Positions 1 through 11,069 are shown, counted from the stretch's first letter. The stretch: 64,000 bases of DNA from Alphaproteobacteria bacterium (GCA_017307275.1 JAFKFK010000020.1:50516-114515); one strand, 5' to 3'. Made by a program: numbers and translations. Notes: a model not told the origin generated them from the sequence alone.

Positions 1-37
1 TCAGCGCAACGCAGGTTGCGTGGACGACGCTGGTCAT
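1..37 (-). CDS. hprK: HPr kinase/phosphorylase, first 12 codons only
   Basis: Only the N-terminus is in the window. Read leftward from an ATG at 37 it begins [12 protein letters not shown], which matches the H-A-T-C-V-A-L start of the short alphaproteobacterial HPr kinases; the P-loop would follow outside the window. The ATG overlaps the chvG stop as ATGA, implying translational coupling. In this class hprK commonly follows chvG and feeds the regulatory PTS. The call rests on about ten residues plus gene order, so it should be confirmed on the adjacent sequence. Confidence 0.6.
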   Translation of the reverse strand, partial: MTSVVHATCVAL

Positions 38-1830
38 TTGCGGCCGGTCGCGGCCGGCACGCGAATGGTGAAGCGCGCGCCCAGCACGCTGCCGTCGGGG
101 GCGTGGCGGTTGGAGGCCGTAATCGAGCCGCCATAGGTTTCCATGATCTGCCGGCAGATCGAGAGGCCGAGACCGGAATGCTGGCCGAAGTGCTCGGTCG
201 GACGTTCCGAATAAAACCGCTGGAAGATCGATTCGAGATTGTCCTCGGGGATGCCCTGGCCCTCGTCGTCGACGGTGACGACGAATGGCCCGTTGCGCGG
301 CTCGCGGCCGAGCTCGACCACGATGCGCGTGCCCGGCGGGCTGAACGACAAGGCGTTGTCGATGACGTTGCGGAACACCTGACCGTACCGGCCATCATGG
401 CCGTGCGCCGCAAAGGGCGGGTTGGTGGCGACGCGAAACTCGATCTCGACCCCGGACTTCTGGTTGGCTGTAATCGCCTGGTGGTGGACCATGTCGCGCA
501 GCAGCGCTTCGAGATCGACGGGCTTGACTTCGCCGCGCATCAATTCGGCGTCGAGACGCGAGGCATCGGAGATGTCGGAGATCAGCCGGTTCAACCGGTT
601 GATGTCGTCCATCACGATAGCCATCAGCTTGGTGCGGCGCTCGTGGTCGAGATCGGGTCGCGCCGCCATCTCGATGGCCGACCGCAGCGAGGTCAGCGGA
701 TTCTTGAGTTCGTGCGCCACGTCGGCGGCGAAACTTTCGATGGTATTGATGCGCAGCCACAGCGCTTCGGTCATCGAGCGCAAGGCATCGTTCAAGTCGC
801 CGATCTCGTCGCCGCGCTTGCCGAGATCGGGAATCGCCGGCCGGCTTTCGCGCGCCAGTCGCACTTCGTCGGCTGCACGCGCCAGCCGCACGATCGGCTG
901 GGTGATGGTGCCGGCGAGATAAAGCGACAGCAGGACCGTAATGCCGAGTGCAGCTGCTGCGATGGTCAGCATGTCGTAGCGAACTTCGCGCAACGAGGCG
1001 GCAATGGCCCGGTTGTCGCGTGTCAGCAGTATGGACCCCAGCACCTGCTTGTAGCGTTGCACAGGCACGGCCGCGCTCAGGATCAGGCGGCCGTCGGGAG
1101 CACTGCGCACGGCCGAGGCATTGAAGCCGCGCAGCGCGCTGGCCGCCTCGGGAAAGTCACGCAGGGTCGGTACCGGCCGGTCGACATACTCTGGAAAGCG
1201 ATCGACGCGCGAAAGCTGTCGGCCGATCCAGTCTCCAATTCGGTCGCTCCACTGCAACTCCACTTCGGGCTTGCCCTCATCGGGGGTCTCGGGGGGCGGC
1301 AGGGGCACGACGTGGATACGGCCGACCTCGCTCAATACGGCCGAATCGCCCAGCAGCTCGCCGGTCTCGCTGAACAGACGCGCCCGCACGCCGGTCGGCC
1401 GGACCAGCCGCGTCAGCAACTGGCGGGCGGCATCGGCGTCCATGCGGTTGACCGTGGTCTCGCCGCCGACCACCGCGACCTCGCCGATGCCGGCAGCGAC
1501 CATCTCGCCCTGGACCAGCAGCGACGCGAGTTCGGCGTCGATCAGTTCTTCTTCGTAGTCGCTGAGATAGACGGCGCCCAAAGTCAGCAGCGCGACCGGG
1601 ATCAGGTTCAGCAGCAGAATGCGGCGGGTGAGCGGCGAGTGGCTGCGATCTACACTGCGCCGTCGCCGCAGCAGGGACGGCGATTCCGCCGTCGCCGCAG
1701 GCATGGGCGCGCGACGGCGCAAGCCGGGGAACAGCCGGCCAAGCGCCGCCAAGATCTTCGCGCCGAAGCTCTGGCGTCCCAGCGGACGCGAACCCGGCTC
1801 AGGCGTCGCGGTATCGATATCCGATGCCAT
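34..1830 (-). CDS. chvG: ChvG-type sensor histidine kinase
   Basis: Inner-membrane sensor kinase of the ChvG/ChvI (ExoS-like) system, which controls envelope and acid responses in alphaproteobacteria. The 598-residue protein has a basic N-terminus, a membrane segment at about 71-90, a periplasmic domain at about 91-285, a second membrane segment at about 286-308, a HAMP region, the HisKA H-box [16 protein letters not shown] (His about 373) and a C-terminal HATPase with the N and G boxes ([18 protein letters not shown]). I chose the ATG at 1830, 32 bases inside the end of chvI; a longer reading from 1938 only translates chvI in another frame. Its stop overlaps the hprK start. It is co-transcribed with chvI. 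Confidence 0.9.
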   Translation of the reverse strand: MASDIDTATPEPGSRPLGRQSFGAKILAALGRLFPGLRRRAPMPAATAESPSLLRRRRSVDRSHSPLTRRILLLNLIPVALLTLGAVYLSDYEEELIDAELASLLVQGEMVAAGIGEVAVVGGETTVNRMDADAARQLLTRLVRPTGVRARLFSETGELLGDSAVLSEVGRIHVVPLPPPETPDEGKPEVELQWSDRIGDWIGRQLSRVDRFPEYVDRPVPTLRDFPEAASALRGFNASAVRSAPDGRLILSAAVPVQRYKQVLGSILLTRDNRAIAASLREVRYDMLTIAAAALGITVLLSLYLAGTITQPIVRLARAADEVRLARESRPAIPDLGKRGDEIGDLNDALRSMTEALWLRINTIESFAADVAHELKNPLTSLRSAIEMAARPDLDHERRTKLMAIVMDDINRLNRLISDISDASRLDAELMRGEVKPVDLEALLRDMVHHQAITANQKSGVEIEFRVATNPPFAAHGHDGRYGQVFRNVIDNALSFSPPGTRIVVELGREPRNGPFVVTVDDEGQGIPEDNLESIFQRFYSERPTEHFGQHSGLGLSICRQIMETYGGSITASNRHAPDGSVLGARFTIRVPAATGRK

Positions 1831-2494
1831 AAAGCGTTTCGATCTGCTCGAACTCGCCGTCGACTTCACGGAACTTGCGGCGGACGCGCTTGATATGGCT
1901 GTCGATCGTGCGGTCGTCGACGTAGATCGTTTCGCCATAGGCCGCGTCCATGAGCTGGTCGCGGTTCTTCACATGACCCGGCCGCTCGGCGAGCGACTTG
2001 AGCAGCAGGAATTCGGTGACCGTGAGATGCACCTCCTTGCCCTTCCAGGTGCACTGGTGGCGGCTCGGATCGAGCACGAGGTCGCCGCGCACGATGCGCT
2101 CGGCCGCCGCCTCGCCCTTGCCACCGCCGACGTCGGCGCGGCGCAGCACGGCGCGGATGCGCTCCAGCAGCAGCCGCTGGGAGAAGGGCTTGCGGATGAA
2201 ATCGTCAGCGCCCATGCGCAGACCCAGCACCTCGTCGATCTCTTCGTCCTTCGAGGTGAGGAAGATGACCGGGAACTGCTGTGTCTTGCGGATGCGGTTC
2301 AGGAGCTCCATCCCGTCCATCCTCGGCATCTTGATGTCGAAGATACCGAGATCAGGTGGCGACTGGTTGAGCCCCTCGAGCGCCGAAGCGCCGTCATTGT
2401 AGGTCTTGATCTGGAACCCTTCGGCTTCGAGCAGCATCGACACGGAGGTGAGGATGTTGCGGTCGTCGTCGACGAGGGCGATGTTCTTTCGCAC
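1799..2494 (-). CDS. chvI: ChvI-type response regulator
   Basis: OmpR/PhoB-family DNA-binding response regulator, partner of ChvG. The receiver domain (1-120) carries the acidic pair in ALVDDDRN and the phospho-acceptor Asp53 in [10 protein letters not shown]; a winged-helix domain follows and ends GIGYRYRDA. The start is GTG at 2494 because AGGAGAAG lies 7 bases upstream and the protein then begins [11 protein letters not shown] as in the family; the longer frame to 2551 reads through non-coding sequence. Length 231 residues is normal. It leads the operon chvI-chvG-hprK and diverges from the HugZ-like gene. Confidence 0.92.
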   Translation of the reverse strand: MRKNIALVDDDRNILTSVSMLLEAEGFQIKTYNDGASALEGLNQSPPDLGIFDIKMPRMDGMELLNRIRKTQQFPVIFLTSKDEEIDEVLGLRMGADDFIRKPFSQRLLLERIRAVLRRADVGGGKGEAAAERIVRGDLVLDPSRHQCTWKGKEVHLTVTEFLLLKSLAERPGHVKNRDQLMDAAYGETIYVDDRTIDSHIKRVRRKFREVDGEFEQIETLYGIGYRYRDA

Positions 2495-2624
2495 GGCTTG
2501 GCTTCTCCTGCAGGGGCACAGCGGACAACGGACAGTAGACCATGCTATCACAGACTGGGCCGCCGCCGCCGCTTCCCCGGCCCGTAATCCTCAAACGAAC
2601 AATTGCGGCTTTTTTGAACCGAAA

Positions 2625-3344
2625 ATGACCCAAGACGACATGCCGCGCTCCGTGCGCGATCTGCTTCGCGGCCTCGACCGCGCCGCTCTGGCCACCGCCC
2701 TGCCCGGCGAAACGGGAGCCTGGCCCTACGCTTCGCTGGTCCTGGTGGCGGTCGACCATGACCTGTCACCTCTCTTGTTGTTGAGCGATCTTGCCGAGCA
2801 CACGAAGGCGATTCAGGCCGATGGCCGGGTCTCCCTGCTGTTCGACGGCACGGCCGGCCTGGAACAACCGCTGACCGGCGCGCGCGTCACGGTGCTGGGG
2901 CGTGCCGAGCGCGCGACCGACGAGCGAACGAAGGCGCGCTTCCTGGCGCGGCATCCGGACGCTGCGATGTATGCGGGCTTCAAGGACTTCCATTTCTACC
3001 GCGTTGCGGTGGAGCGCACCCATTTGGTTGGCGGCTTTGGCAAGATCCGCTGGATCGACCGGGCCGAACTGGCGTCGCCTGAGGCGCCGGGCTTGGCCGA
3101 AGCCGAGACGGGTATCGTGACCCACATGAACGAAGACCATTCGGACGCCGTTCAGCTCTACGCAGGCAAGCTCCTGGGGCTGGATGGCCAGGAGTGGCGC
3201 ATGACCGGAATCGACCCGGAAGGCATCGATCTGCGGCAGCGCGGGCAGGTGGCCCGGCTTGCCTTCGACCAGCCGCTGGCAGCGGGTGGAGACGCCCGAA
3301 AGGTCCTGGTTGCACTCGTTGCGAAAGCTCGCGCAGCCGCCTGA
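2625..3344 (+). CDS. HugZ-like pyridoxamine-phosphate-oxidase fold protein with DUF2470
   Basis: Cytoplasmic 239-residue protein. The N-terminal part (about 5-150) is a split-barrel FMN/haem-binding domain of the pyridoxamine 5'-phosphate oxidase superfamily. The C-terminal part (about 155-237) is DUF2470, beginning GIVTHMNEDHSDAVQLYAG. Relatives such as HugZ bind or degrade haem, so haem handling is the best guess; substrate specificity cannot be read from the sequence. ATG at 2625 is chosen over the ATG at 2640 because it gives the full first helix; neither has a strong ribosome site. It diverges from chvI across 130 bases. Confidence 0.75.
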   Translation: MTQDDMPRSVRDLLRGLDRAALATALPGETGAWPYASLVLVAVDHDLSPLLLLSDLAEHTKAIQADGRVSLLFDGTAGLEQPLTGARVTVLGRAERATDERTKARFLARHPDAAMYAGFKDFHFYRVAVERTHLVGGFGKIRWIDRAELASPEAPGLAEAETGIVTHMNEDHSDAVQLYAGKLLGLDGQEWRMTGIDPEGIDLRQRGQVARLAFDQPLAAGGDARKVLVALVAKARAAA

Positions 3345-3589
3345 TGGCGGCTGTTTGAGAGGTATTAACCTGCTGCCGGAACGCGATTTCGCGGCGCGGG
3401 ATATTCTTCGCGGGTGCGAAGGCCGATCCACATCATCCTCGACACTAACTGTCGCAGCCTCTTGCCACTGAAGGGCCGCCCCTTTAGCGCTGAGAGAGGC
3501 AACGAAAAGGTCACCGCGACGTTTTTCGGGGGTTGGTAATCCCCTTATACGTTCAATCATCGGATCAGCCCAAAAGCAGGAGAAACGCC

Positions 3590-5197
<1,608 letters not shown>

Positions 5198-5222
5198 TAA
5201 CGCGAGGCATCGCATCTCTGCC

Positions 5223-5244
5223 GGGGACATCTTATGATGTCCCC
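5223..5244 (+). promoter_or_regulatory. 8-bp hairpin abutting the cyclase start
   Basis: GGGGACAT and ATGTCCCC form a perfect 8-bp stem with a 6-base loop, 25 bases after the pckA stop and 2 bases before the TTG start of the cyclase. It lacks a U-run, so it may end pckA transcripts poorly or mask the cyclase start. Confidence 0.5.
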
Positions 5245-5246
5245 GC

Positions 5247-7091
5247 TTGAGCCCGCTTTCCGACATACCGAGCGAGAAGACCCCGCGAACGCCGTGGCGC
5301 ATACCACTCGTCGCGGCGATGGCGCTTGCCTTCGTGTCTCTTGCCCTGATTTCCGGTGTTGCCTACATCGTCGTCCTGGCCGGAGCGACGGGAACCGCCG
5401 AACGTCTTTTGGTCGATCGCGCCGCACGTGTGGTCGACGCCCAGGTGGATCTCGTCCGCAGCCGCCTCGACCCGGTCAGCGAACAGCTCGAACTGATTGC
5501 CTCGCTCGCGGCCGCTGGCCGCATCGATATCGAATCGCCCGTCGACATGCGCGAGGCGCTCGCCGTCATGATGGGGCAGGTGCCGGCGGTTTCGGCAGTA
5601 GGCTTCGCAACCCTGGACCTCAAGCTGCACCGTGCCGTGCGGGAACCCGACGGCCAGATCCATCGCGACACCGTCTCGCTGATCGATACGCGGCGCGGCC
5701 TCGAGCGTTTCCGCGAACTGCAAACCTCGCAACATACTTTCTGGGGGGCGCTGTTCTGGAGCGAGAGCGCCCAGCAGCCCGTCGTCAACGTGCGAACGCC
5801 GGTCAGGCGCATCGACAATGCGTTCATCGGCGGCCTGATCGCCACGGTCGCCGTCGGTGATCTTTCCTATCTGATCGGCGATCCGACACATGGCGGCGAT
5901 GGCCGGTATTTCATCCTGGTCGGCCGCGACAAGGTGCTGGCGCATCGCCGTCTGATCAACCCGCGCGGTCTCGGCCTCTCCGAGGAACGCTCGCTGCCGA
6001 CCATCAAGGAGGTGGACGATCCGGTCCTGGCGAAGATCTGGGACACGCCGGTGCGTTCGCAACAGATCGACCGCGCCCTCGGCAATCTCGGCCATGTCGT
6101 GGAAGTTGACGGGCGGCGCTGGGTTTTCGTCTATCGCGAATTGCGGCGGTTCGGTCCCGACCCCTGGCTGGTGGGGCAGTACTTCCCGATCGAGGATGCG
6201 ACGAGCGACCTCGACCGGCTGACCAACGGCGCCATTGTCGGTGCCGCCACGCTGGCCGTCGCCGCGCTGCTGGCGCTGATCATGGGTCTCAGCATGGCGC
6301 GCTCGATCCGCACCATCACCTCGGCAGCGGAATCGATCGAACACCTCAAGTTCGACGAACCTTTCCATCGCCGCTCGCGGCTGCGCGAGATCGACGATGC
6401 CGGCCACAGCCTCGACAAGGCGCGCGGCGCGCTGAAGTGGTTCGGCGCCTACGTGCCGCATCGACTGGTCTTCCGGTTGATGGAGCTGGGCGAGAGCGCC
6501 GTGGCCTCGCGCCGCCGCGATGTCACGGTGATGTTCACCGATATCGTCGGCTTCACGCCGCAGGCCGAGGACCTGCCCGAGCAGGAAACCGCCGAAATGC
6601 TCAATCACCATTTCGCGTTGCTGGGCGCCTGTATCGAGAGCGAGCAGGGAGTGATCGACAAGTATATCGGCGACTGCGTGATGGCGGTGTGGGGCGGCCT
6701 GTTCAAGATGGAGGATCATGCCGATCACGCGGTCAAAGCCGCGCTCGAGATGGCGCGCGTGATCCACGAAGACAATGCCCTGCGCATCGCAGCCGGCCAA
6801 ATGCCGGTGCGTCTGCGCATCGGCGTTCATTCCGGTCCGGTGGTCGTAGGCAATATCGGGGCGCCAGGCAGGGTCAATTACACCGTCGTCGGCGATACGG
6901 TGAATGTCGCGCAACGCTTCGAGCAGCTCGGCAAGGAATTCATGGCCGAGACCGAGGAGGTGATCGTGCTGGTGAGCGGGGACACCATTGCCGCCATGAA
7001 GCACCCGGAGACGTTGGGGACATTGCCGACGCCGGAACTGCGTCATGTGAAGGGACGCGACGAGCCGGAGCAGGTCTATCGCCTCGTCTAA
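5247..7091 (+). CDS. membrane-bound class III adenylate cyclase
   Basis: Makes cyclic AMP from ATP at the inner membrane. The 614-residue protein has a membrane segment at about 18-42, a periplasmic sensory domain (about 43-325), a second membrane segment at about 329-350, a HAMP linker and a class III cyclase domain from about 425. Catalytic features are visible: metal-binding Asp432 (FTDIVGF) and Asp476 (KYIGD), the adjacent Lys472, and the transition-state Asn and Arg in VGDTVNVAQRFE. The start is a TTG; the next in-frame ATG (5319) would begin inside the first membrane helix. No ribosome site is visible and a hairpin sits just upstream. The sensed ligand is unknown. Confidence 0.88.
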   Translation: MSPLSDIPSEKTPRTPWRIPLVAAMALAFVSLALISGVAYIVVLAGATGTAERLLVDRAARVVDAQVDLVRSRLDPVSEQLELIASLAAAGRIDIESPVDMREALAVMMGQVPAVSAVGFATLDLKLHRAVREPDGQIHRDTVSLIDTRRGLERFRELQTSQHTFWGALFWSESAQQPVVNVRTPVRRIDNAFIGGLIATVAVGDLSYLIGDPTHGGDGRYFILVGRDKVLAHRRLINPRGLGLSEERSLPTIKEVDDPVLAKIWDTPVRSQQIDRALGNLGHVVEVDGRRWVFVYRELRRFGPDPWLVGQYFPIEDATSDLDRLTNGAIVGAATLAVAALLALIMGLSMARSIRTITSAAESIEHLKFDEPFHRRSRLREIDDAGHSLDKARGALKWFGAYVPHRLVFRLMELGESAVASRRRDVTVMFTDIVGFTPQAEDLPEQETAEMLNHHFALLGACIESEQGVIDKYIGDCVMAVWGGLFKMEDHADHAVKAALEMARVIHEDNALRIAAGQMPVRLRIGVHSGPVVVGNIGAPGRVNYTVVGDTVNVAQRFEQLGKEFMAETEEVIVLVSGDTIAAMKHPETLGTLPTPELRHVKGRDEPEQVYRLV

Positions 7092-7204
7092 CACGAGGCT
7101 GGCACGGGCATGACACGGTTGTAATGCCCGCATGCTGGACGCGGCGCAGCATTCGCCGCTAGGGTGCGCCATCCCTCTGATGTCCTCGAAGGAATCAACA
7201 GTTC

Positions 7205-8389
7205 ATGGAACGACGCAAACTTCTTGCATTGTCGACGGCCATGTTGGCTCTCGTTCCTTTTCGTCCCCTGCTCGCACAGGACTCCAACAAACCCTTCTCC
7301 AACGAACAACTCGACCAGCTCCTGTCGCCTGTCGCCCTCTATCCTGATGCGCTCCTGGCGCAGGTCCTGATGGCGGCGACTTATCCGCTGGAGGTCGTGG
7401 AGGCGGCGCGCTGGTCGCAGGCCAACCCCAACCTTAAGGGCGATGCAGCGGTTGCGGCGGTGAAGGACAAGGACTGGGACGTCAGCGTGAAATCGCTGAC
7501 CGCCTTCCCGCAAACCCTTCAGATGATGAACAATCAGCTCGACTGGACCCAGAAGGTTGGCGACGCGATGATCGGCCAGCAGAAGGAAGTCGCGGCCTCG
7601 ATCCAGCGTCTGCGGGCCAAGGCCGAGGCGGCCGGCAACCTCAAGTCGACGCCGCAGCAGAAGGTGACGAAGCAGACGAGCGAAGGCGCCAGCGCCATCG
7701 TCATCGAGCCGACCAACCCCGAAGTCATCTACGTGCCTTACTACAATCCGGCATGGGCCTATGGTCCGTGGCCGTATCCGGCCTATCCACCGCCGTATTA
7801 TCCGCCGCCGCCCAACTACGGGCAGGCGTTGATGACCGGCATGATGTTCGGCCTCGGCGTGGCAGCAGGCTCCGCGATGTTCGGCGGCTGGCACTGGGGC
7901 TGGAGCGGCGGCGCCTGGGGCAACAGCTACACGACGGTCAACGTCAACAAGGCGACGAACATCAGCGTCAATAATTTCAACCGCAACCACTACAACGATG
8001 GCCGCTGGAACTTCGATCCGGCGCACCGTGGCGGCGTGCCCTATCGGACACCCGCCGAGCAGCAGCGCTACGGCCAGCACCGGCCGGACGCCGCGCAACG
8101 CCAGCAGTTCCGCGGGCAGCTCGACGGTCGCGGCAACTACACGACGCGTCCCGAAGGCACCGGAGCGCGTGGAGCCGAACAACGGGGCGCCGAGCAGCGC
8201 GCTACACAGGACCGCAACTTCGAGAACCGCGGTGGCGCCGGTCGCAGCGATGCCTTCGATGGCATCAACCGTGGCGGCAACGTCGATCGCGACTACGATC
8301 GTGGTCGGTCCTCCTGGGGAGATCGTAGCTGGGGCGGTGGCGGAGATCGGTTTGGCGGCGGTGGGTTCCACGGGGGAGGCCGGCGATGA
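7205..8389 (+). CDS. DUF3300 family exported protein
   Basis: Secreted protein of unknown function. A signal peptide covers about residues 1-25. The conserved DUF3300 block follows: LLSPVALYPDALLAQVLMA, then DKDWDVSVKSL and a segment ending VIYVPYYNPAWAYGPW. The C-terminal third is low-complexity, rich in Gly, Arg, Tyr and Asn, and probably disordered. It heads a tight operon: its stop overlaps the DUF2950 start as ATGA. AAGGA lies about 11 bases before the ATG. Family members usually pair with DUF2950, which suggests a joint envelope role; no reaction can be proposed. Confidence 0.85.
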   Translation: MERRKLLALSTAMLALVPFRPLLAQDSNKPFSNEQLDQLLSPVALYPDALLAQVLMAATYPLEVVEAARWSQANPNLKGDAAVAAVKDKDWDVSVKSLTAFPQTLQMMNNQLDWTQKVGDAMIGQQKEVAASIQRLRAKAEAAGNLKSTPQQKVTKQTSEGASAIVIEPTNPEVIYVPYYNPAWAYGPWPYPAYPPPYYPPPPNYGQALMTGMMFGLGVAAGSAMFGGWHWGWSGGAWGNSYTTVNVNKATNISVNNFNRNHYNDGRWNFDPAHRGGVPYRTPAEQQRYGQHRPDAAQRQQFRGQLDGRGNYTTRPEGTGARGAEQRGAEQRATQDRNFENRGGAGRSDAFDGINRGGNVDRDYDRGRSSWGDRSWGGGGDRFGGGGFHGGGRR

Positions 8390-9303
8390 GTATGTCGATG
8401 TTCCGGCGCGGGCTTCTGGCGCTCGCTGTTTCTCTGGGTATCGCAGGCGGCGCGGTGGCGCAGCAGCCGGCCAAGGTGCAGGGATTTCCCACGCCCGACG
8501 CCGCGGCAGCCGCGTTCACGGATGCCGTGCGCGGCATGAACGAGAAAGCCCTGACCTCCATCCTGGGGACGGAGTGGCGCGAGTTCGTGCCGGCCACGGC
8601 AGCCCAGATGCAGGCCCGGCGCGCCAACTACCTCAAGGCGTGGGACGAGGCGCACGAGATCAAGGTCTCGGGCGACAAGGCCACCGTCGTGGCCGGCAAG
8701 TCCGGCTGGACCCTGCCGATCCCGATCGTGAAGGACGGCGCGGAATGGCGCTTCGATGCCGCCGCCGGCTGGCGCGAGATGCGGCTGCGCCAGATCGGCC
8801 ATGACGAAGGCGCGGTCGTGCAGACCCTGTTGGCCATCGTCGATGCCCAGCGGGACTATGCGAATCTCGACCCGATGAAGACCGGTTCGCCTGTCTATGC
8901 CCGCCGGCTGCTCAGCCTGCCCGGCCGGAAGGATGGGCTTTTCTGGGAGACCAAGCCCGGTGAGCCGCCGAGCCCCCTGGGGCCGGCCGTCGCCAAGGCC
9001 CAGGTCGATGGTGCCTCGCCGGACGGCCATTATGGCTACTACTTCCGCCTGCTCTATTCTCAGGGTGCGGCGGCGCCGGGCGGGGCGCATGATTACATCG
9101 TGAACAACCGCATGATTGGCGGCTTCGCGGCAATCGCATGGCCTGTGCGCTACGGCGTGACCGGTGTGATGACCTTCATTGTGAGCTATGAAGGGATTGT
9201 CTATCAGCAGGATCTCGGTCCTGATACGGCGCAACGCGCCGGTGCGATGTCGGCCTTCAATCCAGACAAGGGCTGGGTAAAGGCAAATATGACGCCTCCG
9301 TGA
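8386..9303 (+). CDS. DUF2950 family exported protein
   Basis: Exported 305-residue protein with a signal peptide ending near AVAQQ (about residue 26). The rest is the DUF2950 domain, including the typical FPTPDAAAAAFTDAVR opening and a C-terminal region with PYGYYFR-like (HYGYYFRLLYSQG) and IVNNRMIGGFAAIAWP segments. Function is unknown. It is translationally coupled to the upstream DUF3300 gene by a 4-base overlap, and such pairs recur in proteobacteria, so the two products probably act together in the periplasm. Confidence 0.85.
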   Translation: MSMSMFRRGLLALAVSLGIAGGAVAQQPAKVQGFPTPDAAAAAFTDAVRGMNEKALTSILGTEWREFVPATAAQMQARRANYLKAWDEAHEIKVSGDKATVVAGKSGWTLPIPIVKDGAEWRFDAAAGWREMRLRQIGHDEGAVVQTLLAIVDAQRDYANLDPMKTGSPVYARRLLSLPGRKDGLFWETKPGEPPSPLGPAVAKAQVDGASPDGHYGYYFRLLYSQGAAAPGGAHDYIVNNRMIGGFAAIAWPVRYGVTGVMTFIVSYEGIVYQQDLGPDTAQRAGAMSAFNPDKGWVKANMTPP

Positions 9304-9328
9304 GGGGGTACGTGGTGAGGAGAGAACC

Positions 9329-9544
9329 ATGATCAAGATGAAGGCCCTCGTGCTGCTGGCTGCCGTGGGCATGCTTGGCGGCTGTGAGAACATGACGACC
9401 GGCCAGAAGGGGGCTTTGACTGGTGCGGCGCTTGGAACCGGCATCGGCATGGTCGCCGGCGGCAGTTTCGGTACGGTGGTTGGCGCCGGCCTGATTGGCG
9501 GTGCGGCGGGCTACATCACCGGCTCTGCAATCGGCGACAAGTAA
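9329..9544 (+). CDS. small glycine-zipper lipoprotein
   Basis: A 71-residue protein with a lipoprotein signal ending in the lipobox MLGGC (Cys about 19), followed by a glycine-rich segment with spaced G/A residues (GALTGAALGTGIGMVAGG and onward) typical of glycine-zipper, SlyB/YMGG-like peptides that pack in membranes. AGGAGAG lies upstream of the ATG. It belongs to the DUF3300-DUF2950 operon, 25 bases after DUF2950, and supports an envelope role for the set. Confidence 0.75.
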   Translation: MIKMKALVLLAAVGMLGGCENMTTGQKGALTGAALGTGIGMVAGGSFGTVVGAGLIGGAAGYITGSAIGDK

Positions 9545-9559
9545 CGGGGAGGTTGAGCC

Positions 9560-9889
9560 ATGATCCGCAAGCTTTCGATTGCTGCCGCTTTTGTTCTCGT
9601 CGCTGCGAGCGCACAGGCTCAGACGCCACCGCTCAACTTCGACCAGGCGGCCTACATTACCTGCAAGGAAGCGCACGCCATGCGGCCCGAAGCGCGCAAG
9701 GCTCTGGCGATCTTCCTGGCGGAGCATTCCGCCCGCTATCGCGGTGTCGTGGTTCCCGATGGTGAGATGGGCGCCCAACTCGGCCATCTGGTGCGCGGCG
9801 GCTGCACGCTGGCGCCCGACGCCTACCTCTTCACGGTGGTTGATCGCGCGATCGTGGCTGAGCTGCCGAGACTGGCGAAGCGGAAGTAG
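9560..9889 (+). CDS. HdeA-like small periplasmic protein
   Basis: A 109-residue exported protein with a signal peptide cleaved near AQAQT (about 21). The mature part has two cysteines about 46 residues apart (ITCKEA and GGCTLAPD) around the pattern FLAEHSARYRG and ends in a helical segment, as in HdeA/HdeB acid-stress chaperones, where the cysteines form a disulfide. GGGGAGG lies upstream. It is the last gene of the DUF3300 operon and is followed by a terminator. The HdeA assignment is by pattern only. Confidence 0.6.
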   Translation: MIRKLSIAAAFVLVAASAQAQTPPLNFDQAAYITCKEAHAMRPEARKALAIFLAEHSARYRGVVVPDGEMGAQLGHLVRGGCTLAPDAYLFTVVDRAIVAELPRLAKRK

Positions 9890-9915
9890 ACCAGACATCG
9901 CGTCGACAGGAGAAG

Positions 9916-9946
9916 AAGGCCGGGGATCGTCCCGGCCTTTTATTTT
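9916..9946. terminator. bidirectional intrinsic terminator
   Basis: AAGGCCGGG pairs with CCCGGCCTT around a 6-base loop, followed by TTTATTTT on the plus strand. It ends the DUF3300 operon and lies 7 bases beyond the stop of the convergent helix-hairpin-helix gene, so it can serve both. Confidence 0.8.
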
Positions 9947-9952
9947 GACCAG

Positions 9953-10297
9953 CTAGTTCTTCTTGGTGGAGGCTGGCGCCTGTGCAACCTGCCTAGCGAT
10001 GATCTGGTCCTTGATCTTGTCGTAGACGGCCTGCGGCACGAGGCTCTTGTCGACCAGCTCGTTCTTGGCGCGATAGGGGCGGCCCTTGATGATGGCGTCG
10101 CTGCGGGCGTCGCCGATCCCATCGAGCGTCATAAGCTGCTGCTTGGTTGCCGTGTTGATATCCAGGGGCTCCGCTGGCTTGGGCGCCGTCGTTGCGGCTG
10201 GCGGCGTGGCGGGCTTGGTCTGGGCGAATGCCGTGCCAGCCAGGCCGACCAGCGCGCCGATCATTGCGAGTGCTGCCAGATGCGAACGAAAGTTCAT
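9953..10297 (-). CDS. exported helix-hairpin-helix (ComEA-like) protein
   Basis: A 114-residue protein with a signal peptide (about 1-26, ending TAFAQ), a Pro/Ala-rich linker and a single helix-hairpin-helix repeat beginning DINTATKQQLMTLDGIGDARS (two helices around the GIG turn), as in the DNA-binding C-terminus of ComEA. Such proteins bind DNA non-specifically outside the cytoplasm; a role in DNA uptake is possible but no other competence gene is nearby. The ATG at 10297 is supported by GGAGGAGG 8 bases upstream; the longer frame is not. Confidence 0.72.
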   Translation of the reverse strand: MNFRSHLAALAMIGALVGLAGTAFAQTKPATPPAATTAPKPAEPLDINTATKQQLMTLDGIGDARSDAIIKGRPYRAKNELVDKSLVPQAVYDKIKDQIIARQVAQAPASTKKN

Positions 10298-10418
10298 GTC
10301 GGTAGCCTCCTCCGGAACAACCCCGGATTGGGGTTGCTCATGGAACGCCGGCATTACGACCTGTTCAAGCGCTGGTACTGCACCCGCAGTGAAGCCCGGT
10401 GACCGAAGCGCGAAGGGT

Positions 10419-11036
10419 TCAGGTCAGCTTGATCATGATGTGCTTGGCATAGGCTGGCCGCGTCGTGAGGCGGTCGTACCAGGCGCGAACGTTCTTGAGG
10501 TCGGGGCGTTCGATGTCGAGCGCGTACCAGCGATAGGCAAAGCAGCCGACGGGAATGTCGCCCATGGTGAAGTGCCCGCCAGCCACGTAGCGGCGACCGT
10601 CGAGCCAGGCGTCGAGGCGGCCAAACAGCTTGCCGGCGTCCGCGGCCGCCTTGTTGATCGCGGCGGTGTCGCGCTTCTCGACCGGGGTACGAATCAGGCC
10701 CCAGAACGCGATGCGCATGGGCTCCGAAATCGTGCTGAGCTGCCAATCCATCCAGCGGTCGGCGTCGCTGCGCTGGCCGGGGTCGCTGGGCCACAGGGTG
10801 CCCGCGGCATACTTGGCCGAGAGATAGCGCACGGCCGAATTGCTCTCCCAGATGATGCGACCGCCAACGTCGATGGTCGGCACGACCCCGTTGGGATTCA
10901 TCTTCAGGTACCAGGCCTGATCGTTGCCACCGAAGGCGCCGCCAACATCCTCGCGCTCGTACTTAACGCCGCATTCGTCGGCGGCCCACAACACCTTCTG
11001 GACGTTGATCGAATTGGCGCGGCCCCAGATCTTCAT
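10419..11036 (-). CDS. glutathione S-transferase family protein
   Basis: Soluble 205-residue GST. The N-terminal thioredoxin-like domain starts MKIWGRANSINVQKVLWAAD, with Ser9 a likely glutathione-activating residue, and has the cis-Pro/substrate loop NPNGVVPTID followed by WESNSAVRYL, which binds the gamma-glutamyl part. An all-helical C-terminal domain has the HFTMGDIPVGCF signature. The substrate is not predictable. GGGAG precedes the ATG. The gene lies just downstream of polA on the same strand, 33 bases away. Confidence 0.87.
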   Translation of the reverse strand: MKIWGRANSINVQKVLWAADECGVKYEREDVGGAFGGNDQAWYLKMNPNGVVPTIDVGGRIIWESNSAVRYLSAKYAAGTLWPSDPGQRSDADRWMDWQLSTISEPMRIAFWGLIRTPVEKRDTAAINKAAADAGKLFGRLDAWLDGRRYVAGGHFTMGDIPVGCFAYRWYALDIERPDLKNVRAWYDRLTTRPAYAKHIMIKLT

Positions 11037-11069
11037 TTCGACATACTCCCGTCTCTCTACACGTAGGTA

